A DNA stretch of 64,000 nt. Origin: JBFHFS01 sp041583495. Lineage in GTDB: Bacteria > Bacteroidota > Bacteroidia > Bacteroidales > Marinilabiliaceae. Location: NCBI GenBank assembly GCA_041583495.1, contig JBFHFS010000025.1:13280-77279 (forward strand). Direction: 5' to 3'. Below, piece by piece: positions 53,311-61,298 of this stretch (the first letter of the stretch is position 1; each line of letters opens with the position of its first letter). Made by a program: the position numbers and the translations under genes. Under the pieces are notes generated by a model. The model saw only the letters and a list, made by a program, of their open reading frames with translations, was not told where the DNA came from and ran no database searches.

Positions 53311-53973
53311 ATGAGTAACGATAAAGAACCTTTGTTCTCTTCCAAAAACCTGAAGTTGATTACCAGCCCCCTGGGCTCGCAAAATCCCATCACGGTTCAG
53401 GTTTTGGGAATTTGTTCGGCACTGGCCGTAACTGCTAAACTGGAACCGGCCATTGTCATGTCCTTTTCGGTAATATTTGTCACCGCCTTCTCCAACCTCA
53501 TCATTTCCTTGTTGCGTAACACTATTCCTTCGCGAATCAGGATTATTGTGCAACTGGTTATCGTGGCAGCATTGGTTATTGTGGTGGATCAAATACTGAA
53601 GGCCTATGCCTACGAAGTAAGCAAACAGCTGTCCGTATTTGTTGGACTCATCATCACCAACTGCATCATCATGGGCCGTCTGGAGGCATTTGCACTGGGC
53701 AACAAACCCTGGCCTTCGGTCCTCGACGGCATTGGCAATGGAGCAGGTTACGGCCTGATATTGGTAACCGTTGGATTCGTACGCGAATTATTAGGCTCCG
53801 GTACACTGACCCTTCCGGGTCTGGGGAGCATTCAGGTGGTACCTCAAATATTTTACGACTGGGGATATTCCGACAATGGGTTGATGATTCTTCCTCCCAT
53901 GGCTCTTATTACGGTTGGAGTGATCATCTGGATACAACGTTCGAAGCACAAAGAATTGCTTGATATAAGCTAA
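53311..53973 (+). CDS. nqrD: Na+-NQR subunit D
   Basis: The 220-residue membrane subunit has six or so spans. Family motifs include NPITVQVLGICSALAVT near 26-42, VGLIITNCIIMGRLEAFA near 111-128 and a GFVRELLGSG segment near 152-161. The conserved Cys pair (Cys36 in GICSALA and Cys118 in TNCIIMG) matches the positions where NqrD and NqrE bind an intramembrane [2Fe-2S] cluster. A 99-base gap, larger than others in the operon, precedes nqrE. Confidence 0.96.
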   Translation: MSNDKEPLFSSKNLKLITSPLGSQNPITVQVLGICSALAVTAKLEPAIVMSFSVIFVTAFSNLIISLLRNTIPSRIRIIVQLVIVAALVIVVDQILKAYAYEVSKQLSVFVGLIITNCIIMGRLEAFALGNKPWPSVLDGIGNGAGYGLILVTVGFVRELLGSGTLTLPGLGSIQVVPQIFYDWGYSDNGLMILPPMALITVGVIIWIQRSKHKELLDIS

Positions 53974-54006
53974 CAAGCCACTTTAAAACGTGATTAACGA
54001 AAAAAT

Positions 54007-54035
54007 GGCAAGGACTCTCTTACACAATCTTTGCC
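54007..54035 (+). other. Hairpin in the nqrD-nqrE gap
   Basis: GGCAAGGA (54007-54014) and TCTTTGCC (54028-54035) pair over eight bases (one G-T) with a 13-base loop. No T-run follows, so it is more likely an mRNA processing or stability hairpin than a terminator. Confidence 0.4.
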
Positions 54036-54072
54036 CTAGGAAAACAAAAAAAACCGATTTAACCACAACGCG

Positions 54073-54690
54073 ATGGAATATCTGTTGAATATATTTATTA
54101 AATCCATTTTTATTGAGAACATGGTATTTGCCTATTTTCTGGGCATGTGCTCGTACCTGGCAGTCTCAAAAACAGTAAAGACCTCATTTGGCCTGGGATT
54201 AGCTGTCATCTTTGTTCTGGGCATCACCGTTCCGGCCAACTACCTCCTCGAAAACTATGTATTAAAAGAAGGTGCACTTACCTGGTTAAGTGAAAGATTC
54301 GCCGATGTAGACCTAAGCTTTCTCAGCTTTATCATGTTCATTGCCGTGATTGCCTCTATGGTTCAGCTGGTAGAGATGATTGTGGAAAAATTTGCGCCCA
54401 CCCTTTACATCTCATTGGGGATATTTCTTCCACTAATTGCTGTGAACTGCGCCATTCTGGGAGGTTCCCTTTTTATGCAGGAGCGCGATTACGCCAACAT
54501 TGGTGAAGCCTCGGTTTATGGCCTTGGTTCGGGTATTGGCTGGTTTCTGGCCATTATCAGTATCGCAGCCATTCGCGAAAAACTAAAATACTCAGATGTT
54601 CCCGCTCCCCTAAGAGGATTAGGTATCACCTTCATTGTGACCGGATTAATGGGAATCGCCTTTATGAGTTTCATGGGTATTCAACTGTAG
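54073..54690 (+). CDS. nqrE: Na+-NQR subunit E
   Basis: The 205-residue membrane subunit has six spans, including IFIENMVFAYFLGMCSYLAVS near 13-33 (Cys27 in GMCSYLA) and LPLIAVNCAILGGSLF near 119-134 (Cys126). These are the cysteines matching NqrE's share of the NqrD/E intramembrane iron-sulfur site. It continues the operon; nqrF begins 65 bases later. Confidence 0.97.
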   Translation: MEYLLNIFIKSIFIENMVFAYFLGMCSYLAVSKTVKTSFGLGLAVIFVLGITVPANYLLENYVLKEGALTWLSERFADVDLSFLSFIMFIAVIASMVQLVEMIVEKFAPTLYISLGIFLPLIAVNCAILGGSLFMQERDYANIGEASVYGLGSGIGWFLAIISIAAIREKLKYSDVPAPLRGLGITFIVTGLMGIAFMSFMGIQL

Positions 54691-54755
54691 ACAAAAAAGC
54701 AAAGATGAACCTCGCCTTATGACCGGGGACATATTAAGAGTCAAAATATAATTAC

Positions 54756-56015
54756 ATGAATATTTTAGCCATTTCAATTCCGATTATCATTACCAGCGCC
54801 ATCGTTTTCCTGGTGGTCATCATCCTGCTGGTATCCATACTTCTGTATGCCAAACAAAAACTGACCCCTTCGGGAGAAGTCACCATCGACATCAACGAGG
54901 GGGAGAAAGATCTGGTGGTTAATCCAGGACAATCTCTTCTTTCGGCTCTCGGCGAAAATAAAATATTCCTGCCCTCGGCTTGCGGAGGAGGAGGAACCTG
55001 CGGCATGTGCCGTTGCCAGGTGCACGATGGAGCCGGGTCAATCCTGCCCACCGAGACAGGCTTTTTTACCCGTAAGGAGCAGATGAAAGACTGGCGGCTG
55101 GCCTGTCAGGTAAAAGTTAAAGAGGACCTCAAGATGGAGATCCCCCAGGAGATTTTGGGGATTAAGAAATGGGATTGTACAGTGGTCTCCAACAACAACG
55201 TAGCTACCTTCATCAAAGAGTTTGTGGTAAAATTGCCCGAAGGTGAAAACATCGACTTCAAATCGGGTGGTTATATCCAAATTGATGTGCCAAAAATTGA
55301 GGTGGATTTTAAAGACATGGAGATTGGCGAAAAATTCAGAGACGATTGGACAAAATTCAAGATGTTCGATCTTCAAATGAAGAATCCCGAGCCCACCTTC
55401 AGAGCCTATTCCATGGCCAACCATCCGGCCGAAGGAAATATTGTAATGCTCAACATTCGTATTGCAACCCCTCCCTTTGACCGTGTAAACGGAGGTTTCC
55501 AAAAAATCAATCCCGGTATTTGCTCGTCCTACATCTTCTCGCGCAAACCCGGTGACAAAGTAACCATATCAGGTCCTTACGGAGAGTTCTTCCTGAAAGA
55601 AACCAATCGGGAAATGCTCTTTATTGGTGGAGGAGCCGGAATGGCCCCCATGCGCTCACACATCTTCCATCTGTTTCATACCCTCAAGAGTGACCGAAAA
55701 GTGAGTTTCTGGTATGGTGGTCGCTCCAAAAAAGAGATCTTCTACGAAAAAGACTTTCTGGATATCCAGGAGAAATTCCCCAATTTCAAATTCACCATCG
55801 CTCTTTCGGAGCCGTTGCCCGAAGACAAATGGGAAGGAGACACCGGATTTATCCACCAGGTGATTTTCGATAAATACTTAAAAACACACGAAGAACCCGA
55901 AGAGATTGAATACTATCTTTGTGGCCCCCCTATGATGAACGCCGCCGTCAACAAGATGTTGTACGATTTAGGTGTGCCGGATGAGATGATCGCCTTCGAT
56001 GATTTTGGATCCTAA
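54756..56015 (+). CDS. nqrF: Na+-NQR subunit F (NADH, FAD and [2Fe-2S] binding)
   Basis: The 419-residue subunit has a membrane helix (residues 3-30), a ferredoxin domain with [2Fe-2S] ligands Cys76, Cys82, Cys85 and Cys117 (CGGGGTCGMC, LACQVK), and a ferredoxin-reductase domain with FAD motif FRAYSMANHP near 210-219 and NAD motif FIGGGAGMAPMRSH near 289-302. It takes electrons from NADH and passes them through FAD to the iron-sulfur centre. It ends the nqr operon, followed by a strong terminator. Confidence 0.97.
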   Translation: MNILAISIPIIITSAIVFLVVIILLVSILLYAKQKLTPSGEVTIDINEGEKDLVVNPGQSLLSALGENKIFLPSACGGGGTCGMCRCQVHDGAGSILPTETGFFTRKEQMKDWRLACQVKVKEDLKMEIPQEILGIKKWDCTVVSNNNVATFIKEFVVKLPEGENIDFKSGGYIQIDVPKIEVDFKDMEIGEKFRDDWTKFKMFDLQMKNPEPTFRAYSMANHPAEGNIVMLNIRIATPPFDRVNGGFQKINPGICSSYIFSRKPGDKVTISGPYGEFFLKETNREMLFIGGGAGMAPMRSHIFHLFHTLKSDRKVSFWYGGRSKKEIFYEKDFLDIQEKFPNFKFTIALSEPLPEDKWEGDTGFIHQVIFDKYLKTHEEPEEIEYYLCGPPMMNAAVNKMLYDLGVPDEMIAFDDFGS

Positions 56016-56022
56016 ATAATGA

Positions 56023-56050
56023 AGCCTTCGGAAATTCCGAAGGCTTTTTT
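56023..56050 (+). terminator. Terminator of the nqr operon
   Basis: AGCCTTCGGA and TCCGAAGGCT form a 10-pair stem (56023-56045) with a 3-base loop, followed by a T-run. It begins 8 bases past the nqrF stop. Confidence 0.9.
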
Positions 56051-56071
56051 CCTTTAAGAATAAAGCAATTA

Positions 56072-56899
56072 ATGCAGACGCAGATGGATATCGATTGGTT
56101 ACTTCAGCAAAACCCAATTTTACTGGCACTTATCGCGACTCTCTTTACCTGGGCCCTTACCGCCCTTGGTGCCTCGATGGTGTTTTTCTTCAAAACGATC
56201 AATAAAATTGTTCTCAATTCAATGCTTGGGTTTGCCGCAGGGGTCATGATTGCCGCCAGCTTTTGGTCGCTTCTTAAGCCCTCGATCGAGATGGCCGAAA
56301 AGAATGGCTCCGTTGCCTGGGTGCCTGCCGTGGTCGGCTTTCTGGGCGGGGGGGCCTTTTTGTTGCTGGTCGATAAGTTATTGCCTCACTTACATATGGG
56401 CCTGGCCACAAGTGAAGCCGAAGGCATAAAAACCTCCTGGCAACGAAGTGTTTTGCTGGTGCTGGCCATCACCCTGCACAATATACCCGAAGGCCTCGCC
56501 GTTGGCGTTGCTTTTGGCGCTCTGGTTCATGATCCCTCAGCTGGTGTTTTGGTGGGTGCCATGGTCCTGGCCTTTGGTATTGGGTTGCAAAATTTCCCCG
56601 AAGGGGCCGCTGTCTCCATCCCTCTTCGACGGGAAGGACTATCGAGGCTCAAATCGTTTAACTACGGACAACTTTCGGGCATTGTTGAACCCATGGCAGG
56701 GGTTTTAGGGGCCTATCTCATTACCATGATGACTCCCCTTCTGCCCTATGCGCTCTCATTTGCTGCCGGAGCCATGATCTTTGTAGTTGTGGAAGAACTT
56801 ATTCCAACCTCTCAGGAAGGTCACGAGACCGACTTTTCGACCATCGGAGCCATGCTGGGTTTTGCCACCATGATGTTGCTCGATGTAGCCCTCGGGTAA
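56072..56899 (+). CDS. ZIP-family divalent metal transporter
   Basis: The 275-residue protein has eight membrane spans. The metal-binding core is visible: ITLHNIPEGLAVGVAFGAL near 132-150 (His and Glu of the M1 site) and LQNFPEGAAVSIPLRREG near 172-189. FVVVEELIPTSQ is near 246-257. It should import zinc or iron across the inner membrane, as in the ZupT/GufA branch. Residue 5 (Met) could be an alternative start. It follows the nqr terminator, so it has separate control, and apbE starts 28 bases later. Confidence 0.9.
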   Translation: MQTQMDIDWLLQQNPILLALIATLFTWALTALGASMVFFFKTINKIVLNSMLGFAAGVMIAASFWSLLKPSIEMAEKNGSVAWVPAVVGFLGGGAFLLLVDKLLPHLHMGLATSEAEGIKTSWQRSVLLVLAITLHNIPEGLAVGVAFGALVHDPSAGVLVGAMVLAFGIGLQNFPEGAAVSIPLRREGLSRLKSFNYGQLSGIVEPMAGVLGAYLITMMTPLLPYALSFAAGAMIFVVVEELIPTSQEGHETDFSTIGAMLGFATMMLLDVALG

Positions 56900-56927
56900 A
56901 AAAGATTAACCATATTTAAGCTGAACC

Positions 56928-57950
56928 ATGAATCAAGCACTCAAAAAAGTTGGTCTCCACGCCATCTCTCTTTTATTTTTAACAGCCCTCTTTTCAAGCT
57001 GCACGGAAAATCCGGCCTGGATAAAAAACCAGGGTGCAATTTTTGGGACCACCTATCATCTGGTATATGAGAGTCCCAACGGTAAAGACCTGCATCCACA
57101 GGTGCTTCTATCCCTCGATTCGGTTAACCGGTCCCTCTCTACCTACGATACCGCTTCGGTCATCTCCCGATTCAATACCTCAGAGAAGGGGGTGCCAACC
57201 GATGACTTCTTTAATACCGTATTTCGTGCCGCTAAGGTTGTTACCGAAGCCAGCGATGGTGCCTTCGACATGACCGTTGCCCCGCTGGTAAACGCCTGGG
57301 GATTTGGCTTTACCAATAAGCAAATCATGACCCCCGAAAGAATCGATTCACTGAGAAATTTGGTGGGCATGCAATATGTACACCTGAAAAAAGATTCCAT
57401 TGTTCGTTCCCGACCCGGAGTTATGCTGGACGCATCGGCCATTGCCAAAGGCTTTGGGGTTGATGTTGCTGCGGCTACTCTGGCCAGAATGGGCTGTACA
57501 AATTATATGGTTGAGATTGGTGGGGAAGTAATGGCCTCGGGACACAACCCGAAAAACCAAAAATGGCGAATCGGCATCGACAAACCCATTCCAGACCCAA
57601 GAGCTGTTGACCGGCAACTGCAACTCATCCTGGAAGTATCGGGAAGGGCCGTGGCAACCAGTGGTAACTACCGCCAGTTTTACATCGATGAAACAGGAAA
57701 GAAACAGGCCCACACCATAGATCCCGCCACAGGGAGACCGGTCCAGCATTCCTTGCTCAGCGCTACAATACTGGCGAACGATTGTATGCACGCAGATGCC
57801 TTTGCCACCGCATGCATGGTTTTAGGTTTGGAGAAAAGCACTCAACTATTGAAAAAACATCCCGAAATGGAGGCTTGTTTTATTTTTGATTCCGAGGAAG
57901 GAACAAAAGTCTCCTGGACAGATGGATTTGACAAATACATTACCCAATAA
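56928..57950 (+). CDS. apbE: FAD:protein FMN transferase ApbE (lipoprotein)
   Basis: The 340-residue protein has a lipoprotein signal ending FSSC (Cys25). ApbE domain motifs are clear: GTTYHLVYES near 40-49, VNRSLSTYDTASVISRFN near 67-84, GAFDMTVAPLVNAWGFG near 107-123, LDASAIAKGFGVD (Mg/FAD) near 167-179, EIGGEVMASG near 197-206 and the late HTIDPATGRPV near 264-274. It transfers FMN from FAD to threonine of flavinylation motifs in periplasmic proteins such as NqrB and NqrC. Its place beside the nqr operon fits. Confidence 0.95.
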   Translation: MNQALKKVGLHAISLLFLTALFSSCTENPAWIKNQGAIFGTTYHLVYESPNGKDLHPQVLLSLDSVNRSLSTYDTASVISRFNTSEKGVPTDDFFNTVFRAAKVVTEASDGAFDMTVAPLVNAWGFGFTNKQIMTPERIDSLRNLVGMQYVHLKKDSIVRSRPGVMLDASAIAKGFGVDVAAATLARMGCTNYMVEIGGEVMASGHNPKNQKWRIGIDKPIPDPRAVDRQLQLILEVSGRAVATSGNYRQFYIDETGKKQAHTIDPATGRPVQHSLLSATILANDCMHADAFATACMVLGLEKSTQLLKKHPEMEACFIFDSEEGTKVSWTDGFDKYITQ

Positions 57951-58041
57951 CGTAAAATTTGGCAATCGTTACTTCTCCGTTTCACCACTCAATTGTGAAA
58001 CACAACCCACCTTCTGAATGAGGAGAAAATTACAACCTCAT

Positions 58042-58209
58042 TCACTTATCCGTTTTGCAGGAGAGGGATTCATCACAGCCGCAGCCATCACTGCCGCTGC
58101 AAGTAGTAAGCCGGCCCCCCTTTTTGAAGATAGTTTTTATGGCTAACCCGAAGAAGGCTAAAAACATGAATACTATCGAAAGTCCAAGGATGATAAAAAA
58201 TGTGCCCAT
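58042..58209 (-). CDS. Very small Cys-rich membrane protein, NqrM candidate
   Basis: The minus-strand frame 58209-58042 encodes 55 residues: a membrane helix (residues 4-27), a basic junction KTIFKKGGR and a cytoplasmic tail with four cysteines (Cys37, Cys43, Cys45, Cys51). The layout, one helix then a Cys-rich tail, resembles NqrM (DUF539), needed to mature the NqrD/E iron-sulfur site. Length and site next to nqrA-F and apbE support this. The cysteine spacing does not exactly follow the NqrM sequences I remember, so a different Cys-rich membrane protein such as a FeoB-associated type cannot be excluded. The stop codon lies in a 9-bp inverted repeat (58015-58023/58036-58044). Confidence 0.5.
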   Translation of the reverse strand: MGTFFIILGLSIVFMFLAFFGLAIKTIFKKGGRLTTCSGSDGCGCDESLSCKTDK

Positions 58210-58351
58210 AACACCAATTCTTTAGCAAAGTAATAATTCAAAGTTACGAAAAAGGATATTAAGATACAAAAGTCTTATATTTACAAAAAAATATATCAAC
58301 CTCTATGCCTTTTATGCCTCAAACCCCATTTGTATCCTCCGGGGCCAATCA

Positions 58352-58561
58352 TCAGGAATTCATTTTTTGCAAATGCCGTTTGTCTTTGCGAGCTAACCTA
58401 TCCTGCGTGGTAGCGCAAAAAACGCCCTGTTTTGCCAGTTCCCGGTTTCCACCCACATGAGAATTCGGAAATTTCCCGTTTTTTTTAAACACGATTCTTA
58501 CAGCGAAAAGAAAAAACCCCACCCCTAACAGTAAAACACTAAATAACACTACATTCAACAT
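58352..58561 (-). CDS. Small single-helix membrane protein, Bacteroidota-type
   Basis: The 69-residue protein has one membrane helix (residues 3-25) followed by FKKNGKFPNSHVGGNRELAKQG and CATTQDRLARK. The KFPNxHVGGN...CATTQD pattern matches small conserved Bacteroidota membrane proteins I recall seeing annotated as hypothetical. No function is known. It lies 142 bases upstream of the NqrM candidate on the same strand, so the two may be co-transcribed, convergent with apbE. Confidence 0.72.
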   Translation of the reverse strand: MLNVVLFSVLLLGVGFFLFAVRIVFKKNGKFPNSHVGGNRELAKQGVFCATTQDRLARKDKRHLQKMNS

Positions 58562-58655
58562 GGTTCAGGTATTTATTTGAACCACAAAAATAGGAAAAAA
58601 ATTGGCCATTAAACCTTCTATCGATACATTCTGTTTGAAAGGTACCCAACAAACC

Positions 58656-58684
58656 TTTTGAACCATGAAATTATTCTAACTTTA
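58656..58684 (+). promoter_or_regulatory. Possible promoter of the E1 fusion gene
   Basis: TTTTG (58656-58660), a 16-base spacer and TAACTTTA (58677-58684, one mismatch to TAnnTTTG) lie 69 bases upstream of the ATG at 58754. Confidence 0.35.
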
Positions 58685-58753
58685 GCGTTCAATACCGGGA
58701 ACCCGTAAATCTGATTACCCTATAACGCAAAAAAGAAGACAACAACAGGAACA

Positions 58754-61210
58754 ATGGAAACAAACCAGGAAGCCGCCATCAGCAACAACAACCATAAAGA
58801 AACTCTTAAATTTGAAGAGTTTAAGAAAGAGGTTCTACACGATTATCGCATCGCTCATTTAAGCAGGCAATTAAGCATATTGGCCCGCAAAGAAGTACTC
58901 AGCGGGAAGGCCAAGTTTGGCATTTTCGGCGATGGCAAGGAGGTCGCTCAAATTGCGATGGCCAAACAGTTTAAAAATGGAGACTGGCGCTCGGGTTACT
59001 ACCGTGACCAAACTTTTTTGCTGGCAGCCGGGATGACCACCCCAAAGAAATTCTTTGCCCTCCTTTACGGGGAAACCTCCACGGAGCTCAACCCCGACAA
59101 TGGCGGCCGATCATTCAACAACCATTTTGGCACCCGGTTCATCAACGAAAAGGGCGAGTGGGTCGCCCAGTCCACCTGCAAAAATACAGCTTCCGACATC
59201 AGTCCCACCGCCGGCCAGATGCCGCGCCTGGTAGGTCTGGCGCTCGCCTCCAAGCTTTACCGTAACAACCCGGGCATCAAACACTTAACTCAATTCAGCA
59301 ACGAAGGTAACGAAGTCGCATTTGGCACCATCGGGGATGCCAGCACTTCCGAAGGTCATTTTTTTGAAACCATGAATGCAGCCGGGGTACTGCAAATCCC
59401 AATGGCTGTTTCGGTGTGGGACGATGGATACGGCATTTCCGTACCCATAAGCCGGCAAACAACCAAAGCCAGCATCTCAAAGGCCATGGCGGGGTTCAGA
59501 AAAGAGTCCGGCGACGATACCGGGATTCTCATCTATGAGGCCAACGGGTGGGATTATGCGGCTCTTTGTCAGATTTACGAGAAAGGCATTTCTCAATGCC
59601 GCACCAACCATATCCCCGTTCTCTTTCACATTAAAGAACTGACGCAACCCATGGGTCACTCCACTTCCGGATCCCACGAACGCTACAAGCCAATGGAACG
59701 GCTGGCATGGGAAAAGGAGCACGATTGCCTCGTGAAAATGCGCAACTGGATGACCGACACCGGCCTGGCCGATACCGAACAGCTCGATAAGGCAGAAGAA
59801 TCAGCCCGTCAGGAAGCGTTACAAGCAATGAAGGAGGCTTCACGGGAGTTTCTGGCTCCAATAATCAGGGAACGCGATGAACTCGTTGAGCTTGTAAGAG
59901 CAAAAACCTGCCATTGCCCTCTCGTTTCTCAACAAAGTACCGACAAGATCATCGACGACCTATTAACCGCCCACACGCACAACCGAAAAGAGGTACTAAG
60001 CGCGGCCCGAAAAATTTTACGCCATGTTTGCGCGACCTGCGAAAAATCAGGCGGACTTAAAACCAGATTGAAATTATGGTTACACGACTATATGGCCCAA
60101 GGCCGCGAAAAATACAATCGCCATCTCAACGATGAATCCCCTTACTCGACCTTAAAAGTGGCCCCGGTGGCGATCCAGTATGCACCAGATGCTCCCCAGG
60201 TGCCGGGTCGTGAAATTTTACGCGATAACTTTGATGCCCTCTTTGCACGGGAACCCCGACTCATCACCTTTGGGGAAGACACGGGTCTGTTGGGTGGGGT
60301 AAACCAAACTCTTGAGGGACTCCAAAAGAAATACGGAGAGTGGCAGATACGCGACACAGGCATCCGTGAAACAACCATCATTGGAAAGGGAATTGGGCTG
60401 GCCCTGCGAGGACTCCGCCCCATCGCCGAAATTCAGTATTTCGATTATCTTCTCTATGCGCTCCAAACCATCAGTGATGATCTGGCAACCACTCATTACC
60501 GCACCAAGGCTGGCCAAAAGGCCCCGGTGATCGTGCGCACCCGCGGCCACCGACTCGAGGGCATCTGGCATTCAGGATCCCCCCTGAGCATGGTTATCAA
60601 CTCCATCAGAGGAGTATACGTGTGTGTTCCCCGCGACATGACACGTGCCGCTGGTTTTTACAACACGCTTCTCAAGGGAGAAGACCCTGCACTGGTTATA
60701 GAACCCCTTAACGGCTATCGCCTGAGAGAAAGAAAACCAGCCAATTTTGGTGATTTCAAAATACCCCTGGGAGTTCCGGAGGTCCTCATAGAAGGCAAAG
60801 ATGTAACCATTGTGACCTATGGCTCCTGCGTGAGAATTGCCGCCGAAGCCATCGAACAGCTCAATGAGATAGGCATATCCGTCGAATTAATAGACGTTCA
60901 AACCCTGTTGCCTTTCGACCTTCATGGAATCATCCTCCGCTCGCTTAAAAAAACCAACCGGATCGTTTTCTTCGATGAGGATGTCCCGGGTGGAGCCACG
61001 GCCTATATGATGCAGAAAGTCGTTGAGGAGCAGGGTGGGTTTCAATATCTTGACCACCCCCCGGTAACCCTTTCGGCCAAAGACCATCGCCCGGCTTACG
61101 GCACCGACGGAGACTATTTCAGCAATCCCAATGCAGAGGATGTGTACGAAACCATCTACGCCATTATGGGGGAGGCCTCTCCCGGCCAATACCCCCCAAT
61201 TTATGAATAA
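58754..61210 (+). CDS. 2-oxo acid dehydrogenase E1, fused alpha and beta subunits
   Basis: The 818-residue protein joins E1 alpha (residues ~30-370) and E1 beta (~480-818). The thiamine diphosphate motif runs from GDAST (194-198) to DDGYGIS (223-229); standard enzymes have GDG and NN, here GDA and DD. The beta part shows FGEDTGLLGGV, GLRPIAEIQYFDYL and the DVQTLLPFD region. It should decarboxylate a 2-oxo acid, possibly the branched-chain or pyruvate type, and pass the acyl group to an E2 encoded elsewhere. The linker (~370-475) holds Cys386/388 and Cys426/429 and is helical. No E2 or E3 gene is adjacent. Confidence 0.88.
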   Translation: METNQEAAISNNNHKETLKFEEFKKEVLHDYRIAHLSRQLSILARKEVLSGKAKFGIFGDGKEVAQIAMAKQFKNGDWRSGYYRDQTFLLAAGMTTPKKFFALLYGETSTELNPDNGGRSFNNHFGTRFINEKGEWVAQSTCKNTASDISPTAGQMPRLVGLALASKLYRNNPGIKHLTQFSNEGNEVAFGTIGDASTSEGHFFETMNAAGVLQIPMAVSVWDDGYGISVPISRQTTKASISKAMAGFRKESGDDTGILIYEANGWDYAALCQIYEKGISQCRTNHIPVLFHIKELTQPMGHSTSGSHERYKPMERLAWEKEHDCLVKMRNWMTDTGLADTEQLDKAEESARQEALQAMKEASREFLAPIIRERDELVELVRAKTCHCPLVSQQSTDKIIDDLLTAHTHNRKEVLSAARKILRHVCATCEKSGGLKTRLKLWLHDYMAQGREKYNRHLNDESPYSTLKVAPVAIQYAPDAPQVPGREILRDNFDALFAREPRLITFGEDTGLLGGVNQTLEGLQKKYGEWQIRDTGIRETTIIGKGIGLALRGLRPIAEIQYFDYLLYALQTISDDLATTHYRTKAGQKAPVIVRTRGHRLEGIWHSGSPLSMVINSIRGVYVCVPRDMTRAAGFYNTLLKGEDPALVIEPLNGYRLRERKPANFGDFKIPLGVPEVLIEGKDVTIVTYGSCVRIAAEAIEQLNEIGISVELIDVQTLLPFDLHGIILRSLKKTNRIVFFDEDVPGGATAYMMQKVVEEQGGFQYLDHPPVTLSAKDHRPAYGTDGDYFSNPNAEDVYETIYAIMGEASPGQYPPIYE

Positions 61211-61248
61211 ACCTGACATATTTCATTACTAATGGAGAGCTAATAGGC

Positions 61249-61256
61249 TATTTTTG
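61249..61256 (+). promoter_or_regulatory. -7 box for pruA
   Basis: TATTTTTG is a perfect TAnnTTTG, 42 bases before the pruA ATG. No clear -33 is seen. Confidence 0.45.
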
Positions 61257-61298
61257 TACTGTCGTTAATTTCAGTTCAAACTTAAAAACCAAAACGAA

